Assembly (NCBI RefSeq): GCF_000227665.2
Contig: NZ_CP007030.1
Span: 62,001 to 126,000 of the forward strand
DNA length: 64,000 nt
DNA from: Thiomicrospira aerophila AL3
GTDB taxonomy: Bacteria > Pseudomonadota > Gammaproteobacteria > Thiomicrospirales > Thiomicrospiraceae
Reading direction: 5' to 3'
The notes below the pieces were generated by a model, which saw only the letters and a program-made list of their open reading frames with translations, did not search any database and was not told where the DNA came from. This document shows, piece after piece, positions 52,765-60,758 of the stretch; position 1 is the stretch's first letter; the number at the start of each line of letters is the position of its first letter. The position numbers were made by a program, and so were the translations under genes.

Positions 52765-53844
52765 TTGATAACCTTAACCGTAGATTTAGCCGAACGCAGT
52801 TATCCGATTTATATCGGCCAAGACTTGTTGCAACAACCTGAATTGCTGCCCCCTTTTGTTAAAGGCACGCAGGTGATGATTGTGACCAATACCACCGTCG
52901 CGCCTTTATATTTGGAGGCCTGTAAGGCGTTGTTTGCCGGGTTTAAAGTGGACGCGGTGGTGTTGCCGGATGGTGAAGCCTATAAAAATCTTGAGATTTT
53001 AAACCGTATTTTTGATCAGCTGATTGGCGGCCATTTTGATCGCAAATGCACGCTGGTGGCATTAGGTGGCGGCGTGATCGGCGATATGACCGGTTTTGCG
53101 GCGGCGGCCTATCAGCGTGGTGTGCCGTTTATTCAAGTGCCGACCACGCTCTTGTCGCAGGTGGATTCGTCTGTCGGCGGCAAAACCGGGGTGAATCACC
53201 CGCAGGGTAAAAATATGATTGGTGCGTTTCATCAGCCACAAGCGGTGCTGATTGATACCAATACCCTAAATACGCTGGAAAACCGTCAACTATCAGCAGG
53301 CCTGGCGGAAGTGATTAAATATGGCCTGATTCGTGATTTGCCGTTTTTTGAATGGTTGGAGCAGCATCTTGAAGGTTTGATGGCGCGTGACCCAGCCTTG
53401 TTGGCCGAGGCGATTGAGCGTTCGTGCCGGAATAAAGCCGAGATAGTGGCGGCGGATGAAACCGAGCAAGGCCAGCGCGCGCTGTTGAATTTAGGCCATA
53501 CCTTTGGGCACGCCATTGAAGCGGGCATGGGTTATGGTGCGTGGTTGCATGGCGAGGCGATTAGCGCCGGGATGATGCAGGCGGCCTATATGTCGCAGCT
53601 GTTGGGCGACTTGAGCGCGGCGGATGTGGCGCGGATTGCGGCCTTGTTTAAACGCGCTAAACTGCCGATTTATCCGCCAAATGAACTGAGCAACGCGCAG
53701 TTTATGCAGTATATGGCGGGTGACAAAAAAGTGCAGGCCGGGGTGGTGCGTTTGGTCTTGATGAAGTCAATCGGTCAGGCTTATATTAGTGGTGATTACC
53801 CGGCAGACACGCTGAGCAAAACCTTGACGGATTGGCGTAACTAA
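52765..53844 (+). CDS. aroB: 3-dehydroquinate synthase
   Basis: A 359-residue Zn- and NAD-dependent enzyme of the shikimate pathway, converting DAHP to 3-dehydroquinate. Motifs: [10 protein letters not shown] near 73-82, [45 protein letters not shown] near 99-143 (quoted region contains the active-site Lys and Asp residues), and zinc ligands in [12 protein letters not shown] near 243-254 and LHGEAIS. The start codon is TTG at 52765, supported by AGGA 8 bases upstream and by alignment with the family start. Forms aroK-aroB. CAGGCCTG at 53297. Confidence 0.96.
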   Translation: MITLTVDLAERSYPIYIGQDLLQQPELLPPFVKGTQVMIVTNTTVAPLYLEACKALFAGFKVDAVVLPDGEAYKNLEILNRIFDQLIGGHFDRKCTLVALGGGVIGDMTGFAAAAYQRGVPFIQVPTTLLSQVDSSVGGKTGVNHPQGKNMIGAFHQPQAVLIDTNTLNTLENRQLSAGLAEVIKYGLIRDLPFFEWLEQHLEGLMARDPALLAEAIERSCRNKAEIVAADETEQGQRALLNLGHTFGHAIEAGMGYGAWLHGEAISAGMMQAAYMSQLLGDLSAADVARIAALFKRAKLPIYPPNELSNAQFMQYMAGDKKVQAGVVRLVLMKSIGQAYISGDYPADTLSKTLTDWRN

Positions 53845-53882
53845 GCGGGTTCATTTCTGCTCACTCAATGCCAGTTAAATTC

Positions 53883-53955
53883 AGCCTTAGCTATCCCTGA
53901 ACGCCGCCTCTTTTTGCGCAGCAAAAATCGAAGGCGGGAAGGGATAGTTAAGGCT
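53883..53955. repeat. 73-base nested inverted repeat between aroB and the mutarotase gene
   Basis: AGCCTTAGCTATCCCT (53883-53898) pairs with AGGGATAGTTAAGGCT (53940-53955) with one G-U. Inside, CCGCCT (53904-53909) pairs with AGGCGG (53932-53937) and TTTTTGC (53911-53917) with GCAAAAA (53921-53927) around a GCA loop. The whole element folds into one long stem-loop. No T run follows, so it is not a simple terminator; a mobile-repeat (REP/MITE-like) or RNA-processing role is possible. I saw no second copy in the window. Confidence 0.85.
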
Positions 53956-54013
53956 CTCAAATGTGTTTCTTAACAACTTGCTATCTGCTTCCAACATACT
54001 TTAAGGACCTACC

Positions 54014-54916
54014 ATGCTCGACTATTTACAACAGCGTTTTGACCACCCTAATGTGCGCTTTTATCAGCGTGACCAATTAATCATGATTGAATTAAAGAAC
54101 GGTTATGGTCAAGCGACCTTAACCACTCATGGCGGGACCTTATTAAGCTATATTCCCGCTGGTGGGCAGGACCTATTGTGGGTGAGTGATACCGCTATTT
54201 ATGATGGCAGCAAGCCCGTGCGTGGTGGCGTGCCAGTATGTTGGCCGTGGTTCGGCGGCTATGATGCCAGTAAGATGGGTGCACATCCAACTGATGCGGC
54301 TAAAAAGGCCCATGGTTTTGCGCGCTATGAGTTGTGGGAGGTTGAATCACTGGAAAGTGTGGGCGATGCCACTCAGTTGGTGTTAAGCCTTGTACCGAAT
54401 GAACGGATTCAGCAGGCCTGGCCGTTTGATTTTAAATTGAGCCTAGCGGTTACCTTGGGTAAGCAATTGCGTGTTGAACTGATTGGCGAAAATCGCAGTG
54501 ACCAGGCCTGGTTTGTAACCGAAGCCTTGCATACCTATTTTAAGGTCGCCAAAGCACCAGGCATGGTGATTGAAGGTTTAGAAGGCATTACTTATTATGA
54601 TAAAAACCAAGATTTTGCACCTTTCACTCAAGCAGATACTCTAAAAGTACAAGCGCCGATGGATTGCGTCTATGTCGATCATAGCGTTAGCGTGGTGTTA
54701 AAGGATCACGACCGTGATATCCATATCGATAAAACTAACAGCGCCAGCACCATTGTGTGGAATCCGGGTGCCGAAGGCGTCAAAGCCTTTGCCGATATGC
54801 CCGATGATCAGTATCAACACATGGTGTGTGTTGAGGCGGGCAACGCGCTGCAAAACGGCTACGAATTGGCAGCGGGAGAGCGTCATACCATGAGTATGAC
54901 CTTAGCGGCCCGCTAA
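54014..54916 (+). CDS. D-hexose-6-phosphate mutarotase (YeaD family)
   Basis: A 300-residue aldose-1-epimerase-fold protein. It shows GGTLLSYIPAGGQDLLWVS near 42-60, RGGVPVCWPWFGG near 72-84, the catalytic HGFARYELWEV near 101 and EALHTYFKV near 173, and the C-terminal VWNPGAEGVKAFADMPDDQY near 252. It interconverts the alpha and beta anomers of glucose-6-phosphate-type sugars. AAGGAC precedes the ATG. The gene stands alone between the long inverted repeat and a convergent phosphatase gene whose stop is 4 bases away. CAGGCCTG at 54413 and 54503. Confidence 0.92.
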   Translation: MLDYLQQRFDHPNVRFYQRDQLIMIELKNGYGQATLTTHGGTLLSYIPAGGQDLLWVSDTAIYDGSKPVRGGVPVCWPWFGGYDASKMGAHPTDAAKKAHGFARYELWEVESLESVGDATQLVLSLVPNERIQQAWPFDFKLSLAVTLGKQLRVELIGENRSDQAWFVTEALHTYFKVAKAPGMVIEGLEGITYYDKNQDFAPFTQADTLKVQAPMDCVYVDHSVSVVLKDHDRDIHIDKTNSASTIVWNPGAEGVKAFADMPDDQYQHMVCVEAGNALQNGYELAAGERHTMSMTLAAR

Positions 54917-54920
54917 ACTA

Positions 54921-55487
54921 TTACTCAAACACTTCAATCGCGATTAAATCAAACAAACCATCACCCATTGGTTGCAACACGGCCACATAGCCAGGTTGCA
55001 CCCGTTGGTGAATCAATTCACCAATATTCGGGCGATGGGTCACCATAATCAAATTACCTTCACCCTCATAATCCCCAATCAACTGTGCCAGTTGGCGAAG
55101 GTTGGCTTTGGCTTGTTCTTCAGTCAGAGCGCGAATTAAGCGTAAAATGGGTTGCACCTCATAGTCACCAAATGCCAATTCAGCGGTGTCTTTAGTGCGA
55201 CAGTGTGGGCTGGCCCATACTGCGGTAATTGGAACCTGCTGTGCCTTGAATGCTTGCCCAATCGCTGTAGCTTGCGCGCGGCCTTCGTCAGATAAATTGC
55301 GCTCAATAAAACAGGAAGGATCTAGTGAAAAAGGATCACCAACAGCATCATCATCCAGTTTCGCGTGTTGCATTAGCACCACTTTGCCCCCTTCTTGTAA
55401 CGCCTGCCAAAAAGGCGAGGCCGCTAAACTGTGGCTGCTGAATATAGCGAGCAGTATGCCTAAAGTAACGTGATAATGCTTTACCAT
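54921..55487 (-). CDS. Exported histidine phosphatase-family protein with altered RHG motif
   Basis: A 188-residue protein of the phosphoglycerate-mutase/histidine-phosphatase fold. Starting at ATG 55487 (AAGGA upstream) leaves a signal peptide (MVKHYHVTLGILLAIFSSHSLAAS), so it is periplasmic. The usual RHG is replaced by QHA (VVLMQHAKLD near residue 40); the His nucleophile remains. The later ASPHCRTKDTAELAFG and MVTHRPNIGEL (second catalytic His) are kept. Members of this exported subgroup often have QHA or RHA and unknown substrates. It could be an active phosphatase of changed specificity or a lytic/binding protein. Confidence 0.85.
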   Translation of the reverse strand: MVKHYHVTLGILLAIFSSHSLAASPFWQALQEGGKVVLMQHAKLDDDAVGDPFSLDPSCFIERNLSDEGRAQATAIGQAFKAQQVPITAVWASPHCRTKDTAELAFGDYEVQPILRLIRALTEEQAKANLRQLAQLIGDYEGEGNLIMVTHRPNIGELIHQRVQPGYVAVLQPMGDGLFDLIAIEVFE

Positions 55488-55577
55488 TGTTAATCCTTGG
55501 GATTTAATATGTAACATAAATGAGTTTATGTTTATTTTAGCCTAGAACCTTCGTCGGTTTTCAAGTGGAGCAGGTAA

Positions 55578-55916
55578 ATGATTAATGAACTGGTCAGTGG
55601 GGTTTTAACCGGCTTTTCCGAATTATTGCGCCCTTATTTGAGTGAGTTGGGATTAGCGATGATGGCCTCTTTGTTGGTCATTTATGGCAATGACATTATG
55701 GACTTGCTTAAACAACAAATTGGCGGATTGAACTTTGTGCTTAAATTAACCCTATTTATTGTTTTTTGTGCGGTTGGGTTTGGATTGTTAACCAGCTTGG
55801 TTACGCCTTGGTTGATTTCACTGTTAGCGGAGTTAGACAATTTGTGGTTAGGTTTAGCGGTATTGGGCTTGTTTTATTTGATAGGCTTTTTGGCTAAAAA
55901 ACGTGGGGTGCTTTAG
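55578..55916 (+). CDS. Small inner-membrane protein, DUF3392-like
   Basis: A 112-residue protein with three hydrophobic helices (~25-41, 52-78 and 90-106) and an N-terminal amphipathic part (LVSGVLTGFSELLRPYLSELG). It ends in the basic AKKRGVL. The layout and sequence style match the short DUF3392 proteins of marine gammaproteobacteria; function unknown. GAGCAGG precedes the ATG. The stop is followed by the CAGGCCTG-based hairpin shared with sodA. Confidence 0.75.
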   Translation: MINELVSGVLTGFSELLRPYLSELGLAMMASLLVIYGNDIMDLLKQQIGGLNFVLKLTLFIVFCAVGFGLLTSLVTPWLISLLAELDNLWLGLAVLGLFYLIGFLAKKRGVL

Positions 55917-55934
55917 TTAGAAGTTGTTAATCAT

Positions 55935-55961
55935 AACCAGGCCTGCAGATCAGGCCTGGTT
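55935..55961. terminator. Hairpin made of two inverted CAGGCCTG copies between convergent genes
   Basis: AACCAGGCCTG (55935-55945), loop CAGAT, CAGGCCTGGTT (55951-55961): an 11-bp perfect stem, 18 bases after the DUF3392-like stop and 10 before the sodA stop on the other strand. T runs are short on both sides (GGTTATT), so its strength as an intrinsic terminator is uncertain, but the position fits a bidirectional terminator. Confidence 0.75.
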
Positions 55962-55971
55962 ATTGTCAGGC

Positions 55972-56580
55972 TTATTTGTTTAATTGATACAGGTCTGCAG
56001 CTTTGTTCCAATTAACCACGTCCCACCAGGCATTAATGTAGTCTGGGCGACGGTTTTGGTAGCGCAAATAATAGGCGTGTTCCCATACATCTAAACCAAG
56101 AATCGGTGAACCTTTCACCTCAGCAATGTCCATTAAAGGGTTGTCTTGGTTAGGTGTCGAGGTAATTTGTAATTTACCTTCACCGTTGACAATTAGCCAC
56201 GCCCAGCCCGAACCAAAACGGGTTAAACCGGCTTGGGTAAATTGAGTTTTAAAGGTATCAAAGTCGCCAAAGGTGGCTTTAATGTCATCCGCTAACTCAC
56301 CCGTAGGTGCGCCCATGCTATCTGGGGTCATCAAGTCCCAAAAAAAGCTATGGTTCCAGTGACCACCGCCATTGTTACGTACCGCCGGTGAAATCGCACC
56401 AGCATGACGAACCAAATCCTCTAGATCTTTACCTTCATGCTCGCTGCCAGCCAGTGCATTATTTAAGTTGGTGATATAGGTGTTGTGGTGTTTTGAGTGA
56501 TGGATTTCCATCGTTTGTGCATCAATTGCAGATTCGAGCGCGTTGTAGTCATAGGCTAGATCGGGCAGTTTAAAACTCAT
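55972..56580 (-). CDS. sodA: Superoxide dismutase, manganese type by sequence
   Basis: A 202-residue cytoplasmic enzyme dismutating superoxide. Metal ligands are His near 27 ([13 protein letters not shown]), His near 79 ([11 protein letters not shown]), and Asp and His in DVWEHAYY (~163-167). GGGH rather than the AAQ of E. coli SodB, and a Gln in [10 protein letters not shown] where Fe enzymes have Ala, both point to Mn or cambialistic use. GAGGA precedes the ATG. The gene is separated from ycgL by its own hairpin and so is probably transcribed alone. Metal use is inferred from residues only. Confidence 0.93.
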   Translation of the reverse strand: MSFKLPDLAYDYNALESAIDAQTMEIHHSKHHNTYITNLNNALAGSEHEGKDLEDLVRHAGAISPAVRNNGGGHWNHSFFWDLMTPDSMGAPTGELADDIKATFGDFDTFKTQFTQAGLTRFGSGWAWLIVNGEGKLQITSTPNQDNPLMDIAEVKGSPILGLDVWEHAYYLRYQNRRPDYINAWWDVVNWNKAADLYQLNK

Positions 56581-56669
56581 AGTGTGTTCCTCTGATTAAA
56601 ATTAACGGGTAAATCCAAAACATAATACAGACGTTATACATTCTATATGTAAATGGCGTCGGGTTAAAG

Positions 56670-56688
56670 CCCTAGTGTTTTACTAGGG
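56670..56688 (-). terminator. Hairpin between ycgL and sodA
   Basis: CCCTAGT (56670-56676), a 5-base loop and ACTAGGG (56682-56688) form a perfect stem 24 bases below the ycgL stop on the minus strand. Only CTTTAA follows, so termination may be weak. The plus side has TATTAAAAA. Confidence 0.5.
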
Positions 56689-56712
56689 TATTAAAAACCC
56701 AACTAGCGCTAG

Positions 56713-57021
56713 CTAGTAAATATTGTCCAAGCGTTCTGGTGGTGGCGCCATATCACTGAGTTTTTCAATTTCTTGTGGTGGCAGTTGAATAAAATAGCCT
56801 TTGGTCTGAAGCGCATCCCACACTTTTTGGGGGTCTTCACGGCCCATTTTGCGCGTTGGCGTCATCTCAAAATTCAGCACCAACTTAGGGTCACCGAACA
56901 TGACTAATAATTCTTGTGGTAATTCATTCAAGGCGGTTGTTTGTGGAATGATGAGGTAGAGTTCGTCTTTTTTGCTGCTTTTGTAAGCTGAAACCGGCAA
57001 GCTGGATTGCGCTGAGGCCAT
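56713..57021 (-). CDS. YcgL-domain protein
   Basis: A 102-residue protein of the YcgL family (about 90-110 residues). It contains VSAYKSSKKDELYLIIP near 11-27, LPQELLVMFGDPKLVLNFEMTPTRKM and VWDALQTKGYFIQLPP, which are family landmarks. The role is unknown. The gene stands alone, divergent from the NDUFA9-like gene. The stop lies in a CTAG-rich palindromic stretch (56703-56717). Confidence 0.88.
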   Translation of the reverse strand: MASAQSSLPVSAYKSSKKDELYLIIPQTTALNELPQELLVMFGDPKLVLNFEMTPTRKMGREDPQKVWDALQTKGYFIQLPPQEIEKLSDMAPPPERLDNIY

Positions 57022-57206
57022 AGTATCTCCGAATTTGACTAGATAAATAAATCGTTACGCGCTATTGTAACGCATTAGCAGCAAGGTTTTCTGGCTTGAC
57101 CCGCGAAGGCCTTTTCCTTAAGATGCTGCAACATTTTTTAACACGTTATCACAATGACTAGACTAAGCTCTTAGAATACAAATACATAATTAGGGTTGCA
57201 TAACAG

Positions 57207-58178
57207 ATGATGAAATTTGGTAATAAAGTCGTGGTGCTAGGCGCCGGCGGCTGGGTAGGGCGCGAAGTCATTGCTCGCTTAAGTGAACAAAAATATCAGG
57301 TAACTGCCGTGGTCAAGCGGGCCTCGCGTAATCGTGAGCTTGCGCTCTATCCAAATGTCAAAGTACGCGATGTGCTGGATTGGTCATTAGACAAGGTAGA
57401 GGGTTATTTAGCCGACCAAGATATTGTGATTAATCTATTAACCGATCAGTCGAATAACAACGAAGCTTGTCCAGATGATCGTTTGCGTGAGTTGCAAGCA
57501 GGCCTGGTGTTGGCAGCCGAAGAGCAGGCGATTGCGCGCTGGGTGCAGTTATCTCATTTAGGGGCCGGTGTGCAGGCTGCGACGCCTTGGGCACAATTAT
57601 GTGCCATCCTTGATGATATGGTGCAGGCCTCTCGCTCAATGTTAGTGACCATTATGCGACCAGGCCTGCTGATTGGTCAGGGTGATGACACGACCACGCT
57701 TTATAATGCCCAGCTTCAGCGCGCAAAGTTTATGATGCTGCCGTATGCTGAACGTCAAGTTCAACCGCTCTGGATTCGTGACTTTGCACGCGCGCTAGTC
57801 CTAGCTATTAAGCAAGCGGCTAGTTATGGCAAGGTTTGGGAGTTGGCGGGTGATGAGCCTATGTCAGTTCAAGATCTCGCCAGCTGGGTTGCTCAGTTCC
57901 AGGGTATTGATAATCCTACGCTCTTACCAATGTGTCAAATGAACGCTAAGTTTATGGCACTGCTTGGGCCTTTAGCGCCTTTCAGAGTCACCACGTCTTA
58001 TCAAAATAAACGTTTAGCCAATGACCAATTGACGGAGCAGGAATTTGCGGCCTTGACCGGTTTTAAACCACGCCAGATTGAAGCGGTACTCAGTGACTAT
58101 ATCAGTCAAATGAAAACCCGCCAGCGTTATGACTTCTTGCGTCGTAATGCGGGTCGTAATTCGACACCGAGTGCTTAA
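57207..58178 (+). CDS. NDUFA9-like atypical SDR / NAD(P)H-binding protein
   Basis: A 323-residue extended-type short-chain dehydrogenase relative. An N-terminal nucleotide-binding loop (VVLGAGGWVGREVIARL near 9-25) and SHLGAG near 114 are seen, and the canonical YxxxK is not clear, which fits the atypical group that includes mitochondrial NDUFA9. Bacterial members are often annotated as complex I NDUFA9-family proteins; function open. It lies 2 bases upstream of cca, so the two genes form an operon. CAGGCCTG at 57499 and 57661. Confidence 0.8.
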   Translation: MMKFGNKVVVLGAGGWVGREVIARLSEQKYQVTAVVKRASRNRELALYPNVKVRDVLDWSLDKVEGYLADQDIVINLLTDQSNNNEACPDDRLRELQAGLVLAAEEQAIARWVQLSHLGAGVQAATPWAQLCAILDDMVQASRSMLVTIMRPGLLIGQGDDTTTLYNAQLQRAKFMMLPYAERQVQPLWIRDFARALVLAIKQAASYGKVWELAGDEPMSVQDLASWVAQFQGIDNPTLLPMCQMNAKFMALLGPLAPFRVTTSYQNKRLANDQLTEQEFAALTGFKPRQIEAVLSDYISQMKTRQRYDFLRRNAGRNSTPSA

Positions 58179-58180
58179 GA

Positions 58181-59425
58181 ATGGACGTCTACCTAGTCGG
58201 CGGTGCGGTTCGGGATGCGTTGCTCGATATTCCAATTGCCGATCGTGACTGGGTGGTCGTCGGTGGCAGTGTCGAGCAAATGCTTGAGCTCGGCTGTCAG
58301 CAGGTCGGTAAAGATTTTCCGGTGTTTTTACATCCGGTCAGTCGTGAAGAATATGCGCTTGCACGTACCGAGCGCAAACAGGGACGTGGCTATCATGGTT
58401 TTGAAGTCAATGCCGATGCCAGTGTCACGCTTGAAGAAGATTTGTTGCGTCGCGATTTAACCATCAATGCCATGGCTGTGGCGGAAAATGGCGACCTGAT
58501 TGACCCTTATGGCGGTAAGCGGGATTTAGATGCACGCATTTTGCGTCATGTTTCGCCTGCTTTTCAAGAAGACCCCTTGCGAGTGCTGCGGGTGGCGCGC
58601 TTTCGTGCTCAATTAGCGGAAAAAGAGTTTGTCATTGCGCCTGAAACCCTCTCGTTGATGCAAGACATGGCGCAGAGTGGCGAATTGCACGCGTTGGTGC
58701 CTGAGCGAGTATGGCAAGAGGTAAGCAAGGCATTAATGACGGCTAAGCCCAGTTTGTTTTTTGATACCTTGCATCAAGTGGGTGCGTTAGCGGTGTTGAT
58801 GCCGGAGTTAGATGTGTTGTTTGCAGTGCCACAATCACCCCAACACCATCCTGAGGGCGATGCCGGCACCCATAGTTTAATGGTGCTCGATGCCGCCGCA
58901 CGTTTACGTGATGACTTGGCGATTCGCTTTGCCGCCTTAGTGCATGACCTGGGCAAAGGAGTGACACCGGAAGACTATTGGCCGTCACACCCTCAGCATG
59001 AGATGGCTGGGGTGCCGCTCGTAAATGCACTATGTCAGCGCTATCGTGTGCCAAAAACAATTCAGCGCTTAGCGGTTCGGGTGACCGAATGGCATGGTCA
59101 AATTCACGCTGGTGGCCCTAGCATGCCATTGTCTGATCAATTAGCGGTGTTAAAAGGTTGTGATGCGTTTCGTCAGCCGGATGAATTTGATGCCATCTTG
59201 ACGGTGTGTGAGGCAGATAGTCGCGGCCGACTTGGTTTTGAGAATCAGTCTTATGAACAAAAAGCCTATTGGCGAGGTGCGTTGTTGGCGGTGCAGGGCG
59301 TGGACGCACGCAGTTTAGTATCTGCAGGCCTGCAAGGCGAAGCGATGGCGCAGGCGATTGAGCAATTGCGTTTAGCCTGTTTGGATAATTTTTGTACCCG
59401 CTGGTTGGACGAGCAAGATTCATAA
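58181..59425 (+). CDS. cca: Multifunctional CCA tRNA nucleotidyltransferase
   Basis: A 414-residue class II nucleotidyltransferase that adds or repairs the 3' CCA of tRNAs. The head has YLVGGAVRDALL near 4-15 and the catalytic DRDWVVVGG (DxD) near 21-29, then RRDLTINAMA near 90 and the EDPLRVLRVARF neck motif near 129-140. A C-terminal HD domain (ALVHDLGKG near 251) gives phosphatase/phosphodiesterase activity, as in E. coli Cca (412). Gap of 2 bases to the upstream SDR. CAGGCCTG at 59325. Confidence 0.96.
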   Translation: MDVYLVGGAVRDALLDIPIADRDWVVVGGSVEQMLELGCQQVGKDFPVFLHPVSREEYALARTERKQGRGYHGFEVNADASVTLEEDLLRRDLTINAMAVAENGDLIDPYGGKRDLDARILRHVSPAFQEDPLRVLRVARFRAQLAEKEFVIAPETLSLMQDMAQSGELHALVPERVWQEVSKALMTAKPSLFFDTLHQVGALAVLMPELDVLFAVPQSPQHHPEGDAGTHSLMVLDAAARLRDDLAIRFAALVHDLGKGVTPEDYWPSHPQHEMAGVPLVNALCQRYRVPKTIQRLAVRVTEWHGQIHAGGPSMPLSDQLAVLKGCDAFRQPDEFDAILTVCEADSRGRLGFENQSYEQKAYWRGALLAVQGVDARSLVSAGLQGEAMAQAIEQLRLACLDNFCTRWLDEQDS

Positions 59426-59498
59426 AGTATTCATCATGGCTTGGACATTGTTTTGCACACTAGCCGCACTTAATTCTCAAAATATTAAAAGGTAGGCC

Positions 59499-60758
59499 AT
59501 GAAGGCAACACGCTCTTTTGCTTGGATAATCAAAACGATTGTTGTGCCACTACTCATTCTGTTGCTTGGCTTGGGTGTATTCAATTACCTTAAAAGCACC
59601 AAGCCTGTCGCCGAAGCAATTGATATCGAAGAGCGCGCTTGGCCTGTCGAAATCCTGTCTTTAACCCAGCACCAAACAGATTCGCAACTAGCCCTGGTGG
59701 GTCGTGTTGAGACCCAGCAACGGATTCGTTTGCATGCACCTTTAAATGCCGATCTTGTCCGTTTACCCTTGCAAGTAGGTGAGGAGTTTGAGGCGGGTGC
59801 GGAGTTGATGGCATTTGATGATAATCAAATCAGCTGGCAGCTGCAATCAGCGCAAGCTGATTTGAGCGAGGCGCAAGCCTTGTTTGTGGCTGAGCAAACC
59901 CAGCAAGCTAGTGAGCGCGAAAAACTGGCGCGGGAAGCGGCGTTGTTGGCGCTTAAACAAACAGATGTTGCGCGCAATCAGCAATTGGTTGCGCGTGAAC
60001 TGGCGTCTCAGCAGGTGGTTGATCAAGCCCAGGAAGCCTTGAATCGTCAGGAACTCACTTGGCTGAACGCCAAGCTTCAAGTGGAGCAACAAGCGAGTCG
60101 TTTAGCCCAAGCGCAGGCGCGTTTAGAACGTGCACAGGTGCAGCTAGATACGGTGCAACGTCAAGCGGGTCAGGCGCGTTATCTTGCGCCAATGGCGGGT
60201 CGGGTGATGGCACGGCATGCGGCTGAAGGTGAGCCGCTCACTCAAAATAGCCCAGTACTCGATTTTTACAGCCTCGATAGTTTGGAGTTGCGAGTGACTC
60301 TGCCATTGGAACAGGTGGCGGCGATTCGCCAGGCGGTGACCAGTCATCAGCCCATAATCGGACGAGTGTTGCCGAATGAAGAGGCAGTGGTGTTTTCGAG
60401 GTTTGATGCGTCCGCCAGTGTGCGAGGGTTAGATGCCTGGCTGGCTTTTGCCAACCCAAGTGATAGCAGGCCTGGTGAAATGCGTGAAATTATTTTATCT
60501 GTTCCGCTGGCGGAATCCGCCTTTGCGGTGCCTTACAGTGCACTTTATGGTCAAAATCGTGTTTATGTTATAGATGGCGAGCGTTTAGCGGCACGCAGTG
60601 TTCAGCGCGTTGGCGATTGGATGCAGGGCAGTCAGCGTTGGGCGCTGGTTGTGGGTGAATTGGCATTGGGTGAGCAGGTTCTTGTAACACAGCTGCCCAA
60701 TGCGGTTGGGGGATTGCGGGTTCGGGTGCTGAATCAGCTTGATGGAGTCACGCCATGA
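59499..60758 (+). CDS. RND efflux periplasmic adaptor (membrane fusion protein)
   Basis: A 419-residue protein anchored by one N-terminal helix (IKTIVVPLLILLLGLGVFNYL, ~10-30). It then has the biotinyl-lipoyl half-motif, a long coiled-coil hairpin (~110-215, Gln/Ala/Glu-rich), the second lipoyl half (YLAPMAGRVMARHAAEGEPL) and beta-barrel and membrane-proximal domains. It bridges the inner-membrane pump and an outer-membrane channel. Its stop overlaps the pump start by four bases. No TolC-like gene or local regulator is in the window, so it probably uses a shared channel. CAGGCCTG at 60467. Confidence 0.92.
   Translation: MKATRSFAWIIKTIVVPLLILLLGLGVFNYLKSTKPVAEAIDIEERAWPVEILSLTQHQTDSQLALVGRVETQQRIRLHAPLNADLVRLPLQVGEEFEAGAELMAFDDNQISWQLQSAQADLSEAQALFVAEQTQQASEREKLAREAALLALKQTDVARNQQLVARELASQQVVDQAQEALNRQELTWLNAKLQVEQQASRLAQAQARLERAQVQLDTVQRQAGQARYLAPMAGRVMARHAAEGEPLTQNSPVLDFYSLDSLELRVTLPLEQVAAIRQAVTSHQPIIGRVLPNEEAVVFSRFDASASVRGLDAWLAFANPSDSRPGEMREIILSVPLAESAFAVPYSALYGQNRVYVIDGERLAARSVQRVGDWMQGSQRWALVVGELALGEQVLVTQLPNAVGGLRVRVLNQLDGVTP

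Noticed and set aside
55972-56580. Iron superoxide dismutase (sodB).
   Set aside because: GGGH at the second ligand region and Gln in TPNQDNP point to the manganese type.
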